A stretch of DNA of 64,000 nt, taken from assembly GCF_009674485.1 (NCBI RefSeq), contig NZ_WKJJ01000003.1, forward strand, positions 1-64,000. The letters are read 5' to 3'. Under the pieces are notes generated by a model that ran no database searches, had not been told where the DNA came from, and was given only the letters and a program-made list of their open reading frames with translations. Positions 24,936 to 34,076 of this stretch are shown here, piece by piece. This DNA is from Pseudoduganella rivuli (lineage in GTDB: Bacteria; Pseudomonadota; Gammaproteobacteria; Burkholderiales; Burkholderiaceae_D). Every line of letters begins with the position of its first letter. Within the stretch, counting starts at the first letter, position 1. The position numbers and the translations under genes were made by a program.

Positions 24936-26654
24936 ATGAAGTGGTTCTACAACTTGCGGATCGCAAGGAAGCTCAATATCACGTTCGGGATCGTGCAAGT
25001 GCTGACCCTGTTCCTGGGTGTCAATGCACTGATGGCCATGGGGCGCATGCACGCCGCTTCCGACGACCTGGCGACGGACTGGATGCCCAGCGTCCAGGGA
25101 GCGATGGCAATCCGCATCGATGTCGGCGAATTCAGGCGCTGGGAACTGTCGCACATGGTTTCCACCGATGAGGCGGGCCATGCGAAGTACGAAAAGCGCT
25201 TGGCCGACACGCTGGCTCTGCTGGAAACCCACCGCGCAGCCTATACCAAGCTGATTTCCAACCCCGAAGAGCAGGCGCTGATTGACAGTTTCGGCAAGGC
25301 CTGGCAAGACTTCATGGGCGACCATAACAAGTTGCTGGTGTTGTCGCAGCAGGGCGACAAGGACGGGGCGCGCAAGCTGGCTGCCAGTTCGTCGGCCGAC
25401 AAGCTCGCTGGCGTGATCACGACGCTGGACAGCCTCGTCAAACTGAACGCGGATGGCGGCGATGCCGCCAACAAGGAAGCCGGCGCTGTCTACAACCGTT
25501 CGCTGTGGAGCATCGGGGCGCTGGTGGCGGCGAATATGGTCATCGGGATCATCATGCAATTATGGCTGGCCCGTATCGTCTCGAGGCCGCTGCAGGATGC
25601 CGTGTCCGTGGCGCGCAAGGTGGCTGCGGGCGATTTGACGGTGTCGATTGACGTCAAGAGCAAGTGCGAAACCGGGGACTTGATGCAGGCGCTGAAAGAC
25701 ATGCTGGCCAGCCTGCAATCGCTGGTGGCGCAAGTGCGCACCGGCACGGACACTATCGCCACCGCGTCCACGCAAATCGCGTCGGGCAACCAGGACCTGT
25801 CGGCCCGTACCGAACAGCAGGCCGGCTCGCTCGAAGAAACCGCCTCGTCGATGGAACAGCTGACGTCCACTGTCAAGCAAAACGCGGACAATGCGCGCCA
25901 GGCCAACCAGCTCGCGCAATCGGCGTCCGGCATCGCCGTCAAAGGGGGCGACGTGGTCAGCCAGGTGGTGGGCACGATGGCGTCGATCAACGAATCGTCG
26001 CGCAAGATTGTCGACATCATCGCCGTCATTGACGGCATCGCGTTCCAGACCAATATCCTGGCGCTGAACGCCGCGGTGGAAGCGGCCCGCGCCGGTGAGC
26101 AGGGACGCGGTTTTGCCGTGGTGGCGTCCGAAGTGCGGTCGCTGGCGCAGCGTTCGGCGGCCGCCGCGAAAGACATCAAGACCTTGATCGGCGATTCGGT
26201 CGACAAGGTCGAAGCCGGGTCGAAGCTGGTGGACGAGGCGGGCGCCACGATGAATGAAATCGTCGCCAGCATCACGCGGGTGACGGACATCATGTCGGAA
26301 ATCACCGCGGCCAGCCAGGAGCAAAGCGGCGGCATTGCCCAGGTCAATGACGCCATTACGGACATGGATCAGTCGACGCAGCAAAACGCGGCGCTGGTGG
26401 AGCAGGCCGCCGCCGCCGCGGAAGCCATGATGGAACAGGCGGCGCATTTGAGCCAGGTGGTCAGCGCATTCAAGCTCGATGCCGGGGCCATGGCGCTGGG
26501 GGCGGCGCGGACGCCGGCGCCGAAAGTCGCTCAACCGGCTGCGCGGGCGGTGGCGTTGGCCAAGCCGGCACTACAACCAACATCGCAAGCCGCGCCACAG
26601 CCAGCTCGCAAGCGGGCGAATGCGCCCGTGGCCGACGAGTGGGAAGAATTCTAG
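24936..26654 (+). CDS. Methyl-accepting chemotaxis protein
   Basis: A 572-residue inner-membrane chemoreceptor. TM1 is at about residues 11-31, a four-helix-bundle ligand domain at 35-190, TM2 near 192-212, HAMP to about 265, and the signalling domain contains the hairpin tip IAFQTNILALNAAVEAARAGEQGRGFAVVASEVRSLAQRSA. The C terminus ends in DEWEEF, matching the pentapeptide tether that recruits CheR/CheB in beta- and gammaproteobacterial receptors. CAGGAG lies 6 bases before ATG 24936. No other chemotaxis genes are near, so it acts with a remote signalling array. Ligand unknown. Confidence 0.95.
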   Translation: MKWFYNLRIARKLNITFGIVQVLTLFLGVNALMAMGRMHAASDDLATDWMPSVQGAMAIRIDVGEFRRWELSHMVSTDEAGHAKYEKRLADTLALLETHRAAYTKLISNPEEQALIDSFGKAWQDFMGDHNKLLVLSQQGDKDGARKLAASSSADKLAGVITTLDSLVKLNADGGDAANKEAGAVYNRSLWSIGALVAANMVIGIIMQLWLARIVSRPLQDAVSVARKVAAGDLTVSIDVKSKCETGDLMQALKDMLASLQSLVAQVRTGTDTIATASTQIASGNQDLSARTEQQAGSLEETASSMEQLTSTVKQNADNARQANQLAQSASGIAVKGGDVVSQVVGTMASINESSRKIVDIIAVIDGIAFQTNILALNAAVEAARAGEQGRGFAVVASEVRSLAQRSAAAAKDIKTLIGDSVDKVEAGSKLVDEAGATMNEIVASITRVTDIMSEITAASQEQSGGIAQVNDAITDMDQSTQQNAALVEQAAAAAEAMMEQAAHLSQVVSAFKLDAGAMALGAARTPAPKVAQPAARAVALAKPALQPTSQAAPQPARKRANAPVADEWEEF

Positions 26655-26668
26655 CGATGCGGCAAACT

Positions 26669-26760
26669 CGGTAGGGCGGTTTCCGCCTTGGCGGAAGCCG
26701 CCATGCGTGCGTTACCATGGCACTTGCATGGCGGCTTGGCTGCGCCAAACCGCCCTACGG
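26669..26760. repeat. Composite REP/BIME-like inverted repeat
   Basis: The left arm 26669-26706 and right arm 26726-26760 are inverted copies sharing GGTAGGGCGG at the outer end and GCCGCCATGC at the inner end. Each arm also holds its own small hairpin: TTCCGCC-ttg-GCGGAA on the left, TTGGC-tgc-GCCAA on the right. The two stems differ but each is self-complementary. The element sits between convergent genes, right after the chemoreceptor and 1 base from the stop of the next gene. It could also terminate transcription. Confidence 0.75.
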
Positions 26761-26761
26761 G

Positions 26762-26959
26762 TTAGTTGTCCGTGGCCCTATCCGGATGCCTGGCCTGCCA
26801 AGCCGCCAGGTCTTCCCGGTATTTGTACAGCGCTTCGGTATATAACTCTTCCACGCAATAGGTGCAGCCGCTGTGGCAGCAATCGCCCGGTTGCGGTGGT
26901 TCCGGCGGTTCAGGGCGGGGATCGGCGTCCACTGGCGCCGAAGTCGTTTGAGTCGTCAT
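26762..26959 (-). CDS. Oxidoreductase-like domain protein, 65 residues
   Basis: A small protein with a Pro-rich N terminus (PEPPEPPQPGD) and the motif DCCHSGCTYCVEELYTEALYKYREDL, characteristic of the oxidoreductase-like (Oxidored-like) N-terminal family. The four cysteines may bind a metal. Function is unknown. Its start overlaps the diguanylate cyclase stop by 4 bases (ATGA), so it is co-translated with that gene. Confidence 0.85.
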   Translation of the reverse strand: MTTQTTSAPVDADPRPEPPEPPQPGDCCHSGCTYCVEELYTEALYKYREDLAAWQARHPDRATDN

Positions 26960-29900
26960 GCTGCTTCTGCCTTATTCATTGCCAGCAACGCCTGGTTGCG
27001 GCCTCGTTGTTTTGCCCGGTACAGCGCTTCATCCGCCAGTTGCACCAGCATGTCCGGGCTGTTGGTATCGTCCGGCGCCAGCACGGCCACGCCGATGCTG
27101 ATGGTAACGACACCGAACGGCGACGCGTCGTGCGGCAGCGCCAGGCGCTGCAATTCCGCGCAAATGGCGGCCGCCGTGCCATACGCATCGGCCGCGTTGG
27201 TGCTGGCCGACAGCAGCGCAAATTCTTCGCCGCCATAGCGCGCCACCAGGTCGGTGGTGCGGCGTCCGTGCGACGTGATCAGTTCCGCCACCCGGCGCAG
27301 GCAGGCGTCACCCGCCTGGTGGCCATACAGGTCGTTGTACTTCTTGAAGTGGTCGACGTCCAGCATCGTCAGCGCCAGGGTCTGGCCGGTACGCGCGGCG
27401 CGCCGCCATTCGGTGGCTAGCGCGGCATCGAAGCCGCGCCGGTTGCGCACGGCCGTCAAGCCGTCGGTGGTACTGAGCGCTTCCAGTTTGCGGTTCGATT
27501 CTTCCAGCTGCGCCGTGCGCGCCGCCACCAGTTGTTCCAGCATCGCCTGCTGGCGGGTCAGGCGGCGGATGCGCCAGCGGTGCGCACAGGCCAGCGCGCC
27601 CAGCACCAGCATGGCGGCGCCCAGGCGGAACCACCAGCGCTGCCAGAACGGCGGCGTGATCGTGATCGACAGCGTGGCCGGTTCCGTGCTCCACACGCCC
27701 CGGTGGTTGGCGGCGCGCACGCGGAACGTATAGGTGCCGGGATTGAGGTTGGTGTAGCTGGCGCTGCGGTGCGCCGCATCCGTGACAACCCAGTCCGGAT
27801 CGAATCCCACCAGCTGGTAGGCATAGCGGTTTTGCAGCGGTTCCGTGTAATGCAGCGCGGCGAATTCAATGGAAAACACGGATGCCTGCGACGACAGCGT
27901 CAGCGCGCGCGGCGCCGTCAGCGGGCCTTCCAGCCGGATGCCTTCATCGCGCGCACTGTCGCCCAGCGAACGGTTGAACACGGTCACGTCCGTGATCGCC
28001 ACTTGCGGCGCCACCGACGTGCTGCGCACGGCGTCCGGATTCACGGCCGTCATGCCATGCACGCCGCCGAAATACAGCGTGCCGTCCGGCGCGCTGGCGA
28101 CGGAGTTGATGGTGTAGCCATCGGTCAGGCCGTCGGAGGGCGTGTACAGCATGGCCTTGCCGCTGGCGGGATCGAGGCGGTACAAGCCGGCGATGGTGCT
28201 GGCCCAGATATGGCCCGCGCGGTCGCTGCGCAGCGCCAGGACTTTGGCGCCGTTGACCGCCTGCGCCCATGAGCGGATCGTGATGTTGCCGCCGCTGGCG
28301 ACCAGCTGGTTCAAGCCTTTCGCCGTGCCGACCCACAGCGCACCCTGCGCATCTTCGTGCAGGCTGGAGACATTGTCGTCCAGCAGCGAGGCGGCGTCGC
28401 CTGCCACGTGGCGGAAATGCCGGAAGCGGCCGGTGGCGGGATCGAGCATGTCGAGGCCGCCGCCATTCCACTCGGAACCTGCCCACACCCGGCCGCTGCG
28501 GTCTTCCAGTACGGCCGATGTGCCATTGACGGCGCGGCTGTGCGGATCTGCCGGGTCATTGAAGTACAGGCGGTGCTGGCCGCTGCGCGTGTCGTAGCGC
28601 ACCAGGCTGTTGCCGGTGCCCAGCCACAGTACGCCGTGCTTGCCGGGCGTGATGGCATTGATGTAATCGCTGGCGGTATTGCCGAAGCGGATCACTTGCA
28701 CGCCAGCCTTGCCGAGGCGGTTCAAGCCGGTCGGCGTGCCCACCCACAGCGGTCCGTCGCCATCTTCCTGGTACAGGCTGTAGACGATGCTGTTGCTGAG
28801 CTTGCCGGCTTTGCCCGGCTCGCCCTGCCACCGTTGCAGTATCGCGCCGGTGGCCGGGTCATACAGGCTGAGGCCGAGATTGCCGCCCAGCCAAACCTTG
28901 CCGCCCGGCGCGGCGGCCAGGCTGACCAGCGCGTTGGATGCGGCCTGGTCGCGGTTGTCGAGGCGGTGCGGCACGTGGCGGCGGAAGCCCGCCGTGTTCA
29001 GGTTGGCCAGGCTGACGCCATCCGTGAACGACGCCACCCACAGCATGCCGCCGCGGTCTTGCATCATGGCGCGCAAGTTATTGCCGGGCAGCGAATGCGG
29101 GTCGCCGGGCTGGTACTGGTACTGGTCGAAGCGTTGCGCGCCTTCATTCCAGCGTAGCAGCCCGGCCGACAGAGTGGTGGCCCACAGCACACCGTCGCGG
29201 TCGATATAAAAGCTGGTGACCCGGCTGGCGGGCGATGCGGCCAGCTGGCGCTGTTCCCATGGCTGGCGCGTATCCCACACCACCACGCCGGCCTCGGTGC
29301 CGATCCACAGGCGGTGCCGGCTGTCGAATTGCAGTGCGCGCACGATGTTGAGGCGGGTATCCGGCTTGTCGGCGCGGTCCAGCCGGTAATGGCGGAAGCT
29401 GCCGGCGCCGGGCGCCAGGTAATCGAGGCCGCCGGGCCAGGTGCCGGCCCAGACGCCGCCCGCGCTGTCAACGGCCAGCGCATTCAAGTCATTGCTGGCC
29501 AGGCTGCCCGCGTCTTGCGGGTTGTGCTCATGGGTGGCGGTGAATTTGCCGGTGGCCGGATCGAAGTGTTGCAAGCCGCCCCACGTGCCGACCCACATGC
29601 CGCCTTTGCCGTCCGCGACGATATTCTTGACGATGCCCTTGTTCGGCGGTCCGTCTTCCGGCAGGAAGGGGGTGAAGTCGTTGCTTTCCGGGGTGTAACG
29701 GGCCAGGCCGTTCGACGTGCCGGCCCACAGCCGGCCCTGGGCATCCTGGAACAGCGCCGCCACACGGTCGTGCGGCAACGTGCCCGGCTTTTCCTGCTGG
29801 TGCGCGAATTTGACGGCCTGGTAGCCGTTATAGCGGTACAACCCGTTGCTGTGCGTGCCGATCCAGATGAAACCTTGCTTGTCTTGCAAGAGTGCCAGCA

Positions 29901-30084
29901 TCGACGGTTCATCATTGCCCAGCGGACCCAGCTTGCGGAAGCGCAGCGATGGCGCATCGGCGGTCGAACTGCCGGCCGTGGTGGCCGGGGCTGACGCAAT
30001 GGCGTTCGTCAGCGGCAGGGTCAGGGACAGGGCGAACAGCAGGGCGCAGCGCCGCAGCAGCGGTGAAAAATATAAGTTTGCCAT
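26956..30084 (-). CDS. Two-component-regulator-propeller diguanylate cyclase
   Basis: A 1042-residue membrane sensor producing cyclic di-GMP. A signal/anchor at 1-30 is followed by a periplasmic array of propeller blades (repeated xxxGLxRY, LWxGT, GxVWAGT motifs) to about 700, a Y_Y_Y domain near 720-800 and a transmembrane helix near 815-835. After a short coiled coil comes a GGDEF domain with GGEEF near residue 960. An RTTD inhibitory-site motif precedes GGEEF by five residues, so it should be active and product-inhibited. Such propeller sensors often detect glycans, but the ligand is unknown. ATG 30084 has TATAAT only about 7 bases upstream. Confidence 0.94.
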   Translation of the reverse strand: MANLYFSPLLRRCALLFALSLTLPLTNAIASAPATTAGSSTADAPSLRFRKLGPLGNDEPSMLALLQDKQGFIWIGTHSNGLYRYNGYQAVKFAHQQEKPGTLPHDRVAALFQDAQGRLWAGTSNGLARYTPESNDFTPFLPEDGPPNKGIVKNIVADGKGGMWVGTWGGLQHFDPATGKFTATHEHNPQDAGSLASNDLNALAVDSAGGVWAGTWPGGLDYLAPGAGSFRHYRLDRADKPDTRLNIVRALQFDSRHRLWIGTEAGVVVWDTRQPWEQRQLAASPASRVTSFYIDRDGVLWATTLSAGLLRWNEGAQRFDQYQYQPGDPHSLPGNNLRAMMQDRGGMLWVASFTDGVSLANLNTAGFRRHVPHRLDNRDQAASNALVSLAAAPGGKVWLGGNLGLSLYDPATGAILQRWQGEPGKAGKLSNSIVYSLYQEDGDGPLWVGTPTGLNRLGKAGVQVIRFGNTASDYINAITPGKHGVLWLGTGNSLVRYDTRSGQHRLYFNDPADPHSRAVNGTSAVLEDRSGRVWAGSEWNGGGLDMLDPATGRFRHFRHVAGDAASLLDDNVSSLHEDAQGALWVGTAKGLNQLVASGGNITIRSWAQAVNGAKVLALRSDRAGHIWASTIAGLYRLDPASGKAMLYTPSDGLTDGYTINSVASAPDGTLYFGGVHGMTAVNPDAVRSTSVAPQVAITDVTVFNRSLGDSARDEGIRLEGPLTAPRALTLSSQASVFSIEFAALHYTEPLQNRYAYQLVGFDPDWVVTDAAHRSASYTNLNPGTYTFRVRAANHRGVWSTEPATLSITITPPFWQRWWFRLGAAMLVLGALACAHRWRIRRLTRQQAMLEQLVAARTAQLEESNRKLEALSTTDGLTAVRNRRGFDAALATEWRRAARTGQTLALTMLDVDHFKKYNDLYGHQAGDACLRRVAELITSHGRRTTDLVARYGGEEFALLSASTNAADAYGTAAAICAELQRLALPHDASPFGVVTISIGVAVLAPDDTNSPDMLVQLADEALYRAKQRGRNQALLAMNKAEAA

Positions 30085-30314
30085 CCCTGTTATTATACGT
30101 TGAGCAATACTTTCTCTGGAAAAAATGCTGTTCTCGTGTACAGTTGCCGGAATTTAGGGTATCGTGTAGGCCGCTGAATTTGTGTCCTTCCGCGCGGGCG
30201 CTCCCGCTGAGAGCCTGCATTTAAGTAGCCCACCTCCCGCCATTTCCCGGCCCCCGGCGATGCCTGCCCAGGGAACGGTGAGTCCAGGATGATAGTATCC
30301 CGCACGGAAACATT
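30085..30314. other. Divergent intergenic region, diguanylate cyclase / RNA helicase
   Basis: About 230 bases between divergent starts. On the minus strand a TATAAT lies at 30092-30097, very close to the cyclase start. On the plus strand the helicase start region has no strong ribosome site. No other regulatory site was recognised. Confidence 0.4.
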
Positions 30315-32072
30315 GTGAATAATTTTATGTCCGAACTCCAGAATACTTCCGCCGTACCTGCACCTGTTACCGCACCGGCGCCAGAAACTGCGCCACTGCC
30401 GGACAATACCCAGCCGGGTGACACCCTGGCCGCTGTGGCTGTCGAGGCGCAGCCTGATAACGCTGCGCCCGCTGCCGCGCCGCCGGCTGCGCCGCCGCCC
30501 GCTCCCGTGGCGGAAGCCCCGGTTGCCGTTGCTGCGCCAGCGGAGACTGTCGCGGCTGTGGCCGTAGCGTCTGCCGCCGCTGCGCCGGTCGTTGCGGCGC
30601 CTGCCGCTCCCGCCGACGTTCCCGCCGCCGCGCCGGCGCAAGTGCGCTTTTCCGACTTCGGCCTGTCGTCCGATATCCAGCGCGCGCTGACGGCGCAGGG
30701 TTACGTGCATCCGACGCCGATCCAGGCGCAAGCGATCCCGGTCGTGCTGAAAGGCCGCGACGTGATGGGCGCCGCGCAGACCGGTACCGGCAAGACCGCC
30801 GGCTTCTCGCTGCCGATCATCCAACTGCTGCTGGCCCACGCGAACAGCAGCATGTCGCCTGCGCGCCACCCGGTGCGCGCGCTGATTCTGACACCGACCC
30901 GCGAACTGGCGGTACAGGTGGCGGAAAACGTGCAGGCCTACAGCCAGTTCACGCCGCTGCGCGCATGCGTGGTGTTTGGCGGCATGGACATGAAACCGCA
31001 AACGGAAACGCTGCGCCGCGGCGTGGAAATCGTGATTGCCACGCCGGGCCGCTTGCTGGATCACGTCGAGCAAAAGAACATCAGCCTGGCGCAAGTGCAG
31101 ATGCTGGTGATGGACGAAGCGGACCGTATGCTGGACATGGGCTTCCTGCCCGACCTGCAGCGCATCATCAACCTGTTGCCGAAACAGCGCCAGAACCTGA
31201 TGTTCTCGGCCACGTTCTCGCCGGAGATCAAGAAGCTGGCCAACAGCTTCCTGACCGACCCGGTCACGATCGAAGTCGCGCGCAGCAATGCCACGGCCGA
31301 CCGCGTGACGCAGGTGGTCTACAAGGTGCAGGAAGATTACAAGCGCGACCTGGTTGCGCACCTGCTGCGCCAGCGTGAATTGAAACAGGTGATCGTGTTC
31401 TCGAACACCAAGATCGGCGCGTCGCGCCTGGCGCGCAGCCTGGAGCAGGAAGGCATGAAAGCGTCCGCCATCCACGGCGACAAGACGCAGCAGGAACGCA
31501 TGGCCGCGCTGGAAGCCTTCAAGAAAGGCGAGATCGACATCCTGGTGGCCACCGACGTGGCGGCGCGCGGCCTCGACATTTCCGATTTGCCGTGCGTGAT
31601 CAACTACGACTTGCCGTACAACGCGGAAGACTACGTGCACCGTATCGGCCGTACCGGCCGCGCCGGCGCATCGGGCGATGCGATCTCGATTTATTCGGAC
31701 AAGGACGAGCGCCTGCTGGTTGACATTGAAAAGCTGATCAAGCAAACCATTCCGCGTGGTGACCTGGCCGGCTTTGCGCCTCCGTCGTCCCGCGTGGGCC
31801 GCGATGACCGTCACGGCGAGCGCCGTGCCACCAGCGCCGGCGCCGGCGCCGGTCCGCGCCGCGAATTCGAAGCGCGCGGCGAGCGTGGTGAACAGCGCTC
31901 GGCCGACCGCCGCCCATCCGGTCCGGTGCGCCGCGAAAAAGTCGATCCGTGGTTCCTCAAGCCCTACGAGCCAAGCAAGAGCAGCACACCGGCGCAGTCC
32001 GCGCAGCCGCTGGCGCCGACCAAGCCGAAGCGCCAGCTGGCGGCATTGCTGGGTGGTTTGCGCAAGATTTAA
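30315..32072 (+). CDS. DEAD-box RNA helicase (RhlE-like) with long Ala/Pro-rich N terminus
   Basis: A 585-residue cytoplasmic ATP-dependent RNA helicase. The Q motif FSDFGLSSDIQRALTAQGYVHPTPIQAQAIP begins near residue 115. Motif I is AAQTGTGKTAG, motif II VMDEADRMLDMGF, motif III FSATFS and motif VI HRIGRTGRAG. The RhlE-like C-terminal tail is basic (Arg/Gly/Asp-rich). The first 110 residues are almost only Ala, Pro, Val and Glu, a disordered extension that is unusual for the family. Start GTG 30315 or ATG 30327. Such helicases remodel ribosome precursors or mRNA in the cold. Confidence 0.94.
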   Translation: MNNFMSELQNTSAVPAPVTAPAPETAPLPDNTQPGDTLAAVAVEAQPDNAAPAAAPPAAPPPAPVAEAPVAVAAPAETVAAVAVASAAAAPVVAAPAAPADVPAAAPAQVRFSDFGLSSDIQRALTAQGYVHPTPIQAQAIPVVLKGRDVMGAAQTGTGKTAGFSLPIIQLLLAHANSSMSPARHPVRALILTPTRELAVQVAENVQAYSQFTPLRACVVFGGMDMKPQTETLRRGVEIVIATPGRLLDHVEQKNISLAQVQMLVMDEADRMLDMGFLPDLQRIINLLPKQRQNLMFSATFSPEIKKLANSFLTDPVTIEVARSNATADRVTQVVYKVQEDYKRDLVAHLLRQRELKQVIVFSNTKIGASRLARSLEQEGMKASAIHGDKTQQERMAALEAFKKGEIDILVATDVAARGLDISDLPCVINYDLPYNAEDYVHRIGRTGRAGASGDAISIYSDKDERLLVDIEKLIKQTIPRGDLAGFAPPSSRVGRDDRHGERRATSAGAGAGPRREFEARGERGEQRSADRRPSGPVRREKVDPWFLKPYEPSKSSTPAQSAQPLAPTKPKRQLAALLGGLRKI

Positions 32073-32100
32073 TGAATGGCGCCTGACACCATTGGCTAAG

Positions 32101-32139
32101 AAAAAAACGCGTCGCAGAGTGATCTGGGCGCGTTTTTTT
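32101..32139. terminator. Bidirectional intrinsic terminator
   Basis: AAAAAAACGCG (32101-32111) pairs with CGCGTTTTTTT (32129-32139). It lies between the helicase gene and the convergent end of the glycan operon, and A/T tracts on both sides let it work in both directions. Confidence 0.85.
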
Positions 32140-32147
32140 ATGGCCGA

Positions 32148-34076
32148 TTACTGCACCTGCCGCACGCTGACGTCGTGCATGAAGAACGCCAGCTTGCGCG
32201 TATCTTGCGGCGCCGGCTGGTGTGGCGCTTCATGCACCAGCTCCACCAGCAATTGCGTGCCGGGCGCCTTGTCGTCCGGCAGCGCCAGCGCGTCATACCG
32301 GTCCAGCGCGATCCAGCCCATATCCTTGCCATCCAGCTTGACGCGGGTGCGGCGGTTGCCATCGAGGTAACGGCCATTGATGGCCAGCCAGCGTTTGCCA
32401 GGCAACGCAGGGACCGGGATGCGCAATTGCGATACCGCGCCATCCGACCACACGCCATCCCAGCCGCCGGCGCCTGCTTCCGGCTTGCTCCATCCTGCCG
32501 CCAGCACATCCGGTTGCAGCTGGAACTGGCTGAGTCCAAGGTACAGCTGGTTAGGATCGCCATCGCGGCATTGCACCGGGCCATCGATATAGCGCCATGG
32601 GTTCAATGATTCCTTGATGCGGTTGCCTGGCGCCAGTTCACGGCCCGGGCCGCACAATGCGCTATCGATGCCGCGCCGTCCCCGGTGATACAAGGTCAGT
32701 GCGGGCTGGCCATCGCGCCGGTAAACATAGATGGCGGCCGGATCGGTGGCGCCGTCCACATGGTGCAGCCGTTCGATAAAGATTTCCGGATCGGGGTGGT
32801 ACCACTGCGGCGCATGGCGCAGCACCCATTGCGCCAGCGGACTGAATTCCTTGTAACTGTATTGCATGGCGTGCGCCATGCCGCCGGCCTGGAGCGCCAG
32901 CAGCAGCGCACAGGCAGGCAGCGGCCAGCGTGGCACGGCGTGCAATCGCCACAGCAAGGCGAAGGCCAGCGGCATCGCTGCCCAGAAACCATAACGCATC
33001 ATGCCGGCCGCGCCGGAATTCCAGTTCGTGACCGACAGCGCCGGCACGGCCAGCGCGAACGTCAGCGCGGCGCTCAGCGCCGTCATGGCCAGCGGGCGGC
33101 GGGAAGAGGGCGGTCCGGCCATGTCGCGCGCGGCCCACCACAGCAAGCCACCCGCCAGCGCGGGAATGGCCACCAGCAAGCCCTGGTTCAAGTCCAGGAA
33201 AAACGAATGCAGCCGCTGCGCGCCGATCAGGCCAGGGTTTGAAAAATTCTGCGCGATGATGCTGGGCACGCCGAACCAGGCCAGGTTGAACAGCGGCGGC
33301 ATGGCCAGCAGTGTCACGCCCAGCGCCAGGCCCGCCAGTTGCCGTGGGCCGAACAATTGCCGCAGTATGCGCAGGACGCCAGGCCGGCCGCCGGTGCATG
33401 GCATGGCGCACCATTGCAGCAGCGGCGCACAGGCAAAGAAAAACACGATGCTGGGGTTTTGCTGGGACGCCAGCCCCGCCAGCAGGCAGGCGCGCAGCGG
33501 CGCGCCGCGCGCATACAGGCACATGGCCGACAGCAGCGCGGCCGCGCTGAAGCATTCCGGGCTGCTCCAGTTCCAATACAGGATGCCGCCGCAGGCAAGG
33601 AACAGCGCCAGCCCGAACAGCGCCTTGCGCGCGCCGCCCAGCAGCTGGTGCAGGCACAGGCCCAGCACGAAGATTGACGCCAGGTTGACCGCCTGGAAGC
33701 ATTTGAAGGGATCCAGGCCCGCCAGCCGCAAGACGCGGAACGGGACGCTGGCCAGCGCCGCATAGGTAAAGAAATGCACGCCATAGACATTGCCATCGGC
33801 GGCGTGGGCGAACGTGGAGTAGGCGTTGGCTTGGCCGGCGCGCATGGCGTCGCCCAGTTGGCGGTAGCTGGCGGCAAAGCCGGGCGCCAGTGCGGCGCCC
33901 AGTTCCAGGTCGCTGTGGCGTAAGTCCGGCGTGTGGTGCGTGCCCAGCGCGACGGTTTGCAGCGTGTACTCGACCGCGTCGCCGGAATGGTTGGGCGGTA
34001 CCGCGGCAAATACCGCGGCCAGCGCCAGCAGCAGGGCCAGCGCAAAGTTGCGCAAGGAGGACGGCGCCGCCGTCAT
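32148..34076 (-). CDS. GT-C-like polytopic membrane protein, paralogue 3
   Basis: A 642-residue inner-membrane protein with roughly ten hydrophobic helices in the first 430 residues and a soluble, beta-rich C-terminal domain of about 200 residues that should be periplasmic. Just after helix 1 is GDAVEYTL, an acidic pair in the place where GT-C glycosyltransferases have their catalytic Asp/Glu. Conserved with its two neighbours are FFLDLNQGLL, NWNSGAAGMMRY and a C-terminal NRRTRVKLDGKDMGWI segment. Probable polyprenyl-phosphate-sugar-dependent glycosyltransferase; the assignment rests on topology and context. Last gene of the operon, overlapping the previous gene by 4 bases. Confidence 0.7.
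   Translation of the reverse strand: MTAAPSSLRNFALALLLALAAVFAAVPPNHSGDAVEYTLQTVALGTHHTPDLRHSDLELGAALAPGFAASYRQLGDAMRAGQANAYSTFAHAADGNVYGVHFFTYAALASVPFRVLRLAGLDPFKCFQAVNLASIFVLGLCLHQLLGGARKALFGLALFLACGGILYWNWSSPECFSAAALLSAMCLYARGAPLRACLLAGLASQQNPSIVFFFACAPLLQWCAMPCTGGRPGVLRILRQLFGPRQLAGLALGVTLLAMPPLFNLAWFGVPSIIAQNFSNPGLIGAQRLHSFFLDLNQGLLVAIPALAGGLLWWAARDMAGPPSSRRPLAMTALSAALTFALAVPALSVTNWNSGAAGMMRYGFWAAMPLAFALLWRLHAVPRWPLPACALLLALQAGGMAHAMQYSYKEFSPLAQWVLRHAPQWYHPDPEIFIERLHHVDGATDPAAIYVYRRDGQPALTLYHRGRRGIDSALCGPGRELAPGNRIKESLNPWRYIDGPVQCRDGDPNQLYLGLSQFQLQPDVLAAGWSKPEAGAGGWDGVWSDGAVSQLRIPVPALPGKRWLAINGRYLDGNRRTRVKLDGKDMGWIALDRYDALALPDDKAPGTQLLVELVHEAPHQPAPQDTRKLAFFMHDVSVRQVQ

Noticed and set aside
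26717..26728. TGGCAC followed by TTGCA resembling a sigma-54 promoter
   Set aside because: The two blocks are adjacent (TGGCACTTGCA) without the required spacing, and they lie in the loop of the REP-like repeat.
30092..30097. TATAAT right before the diguanylate cyclase start, suggesting a leaderless message
   Set aside because: No acceptable -35 at 16-18 bases and no extended -10; the single hexamer is not enough.
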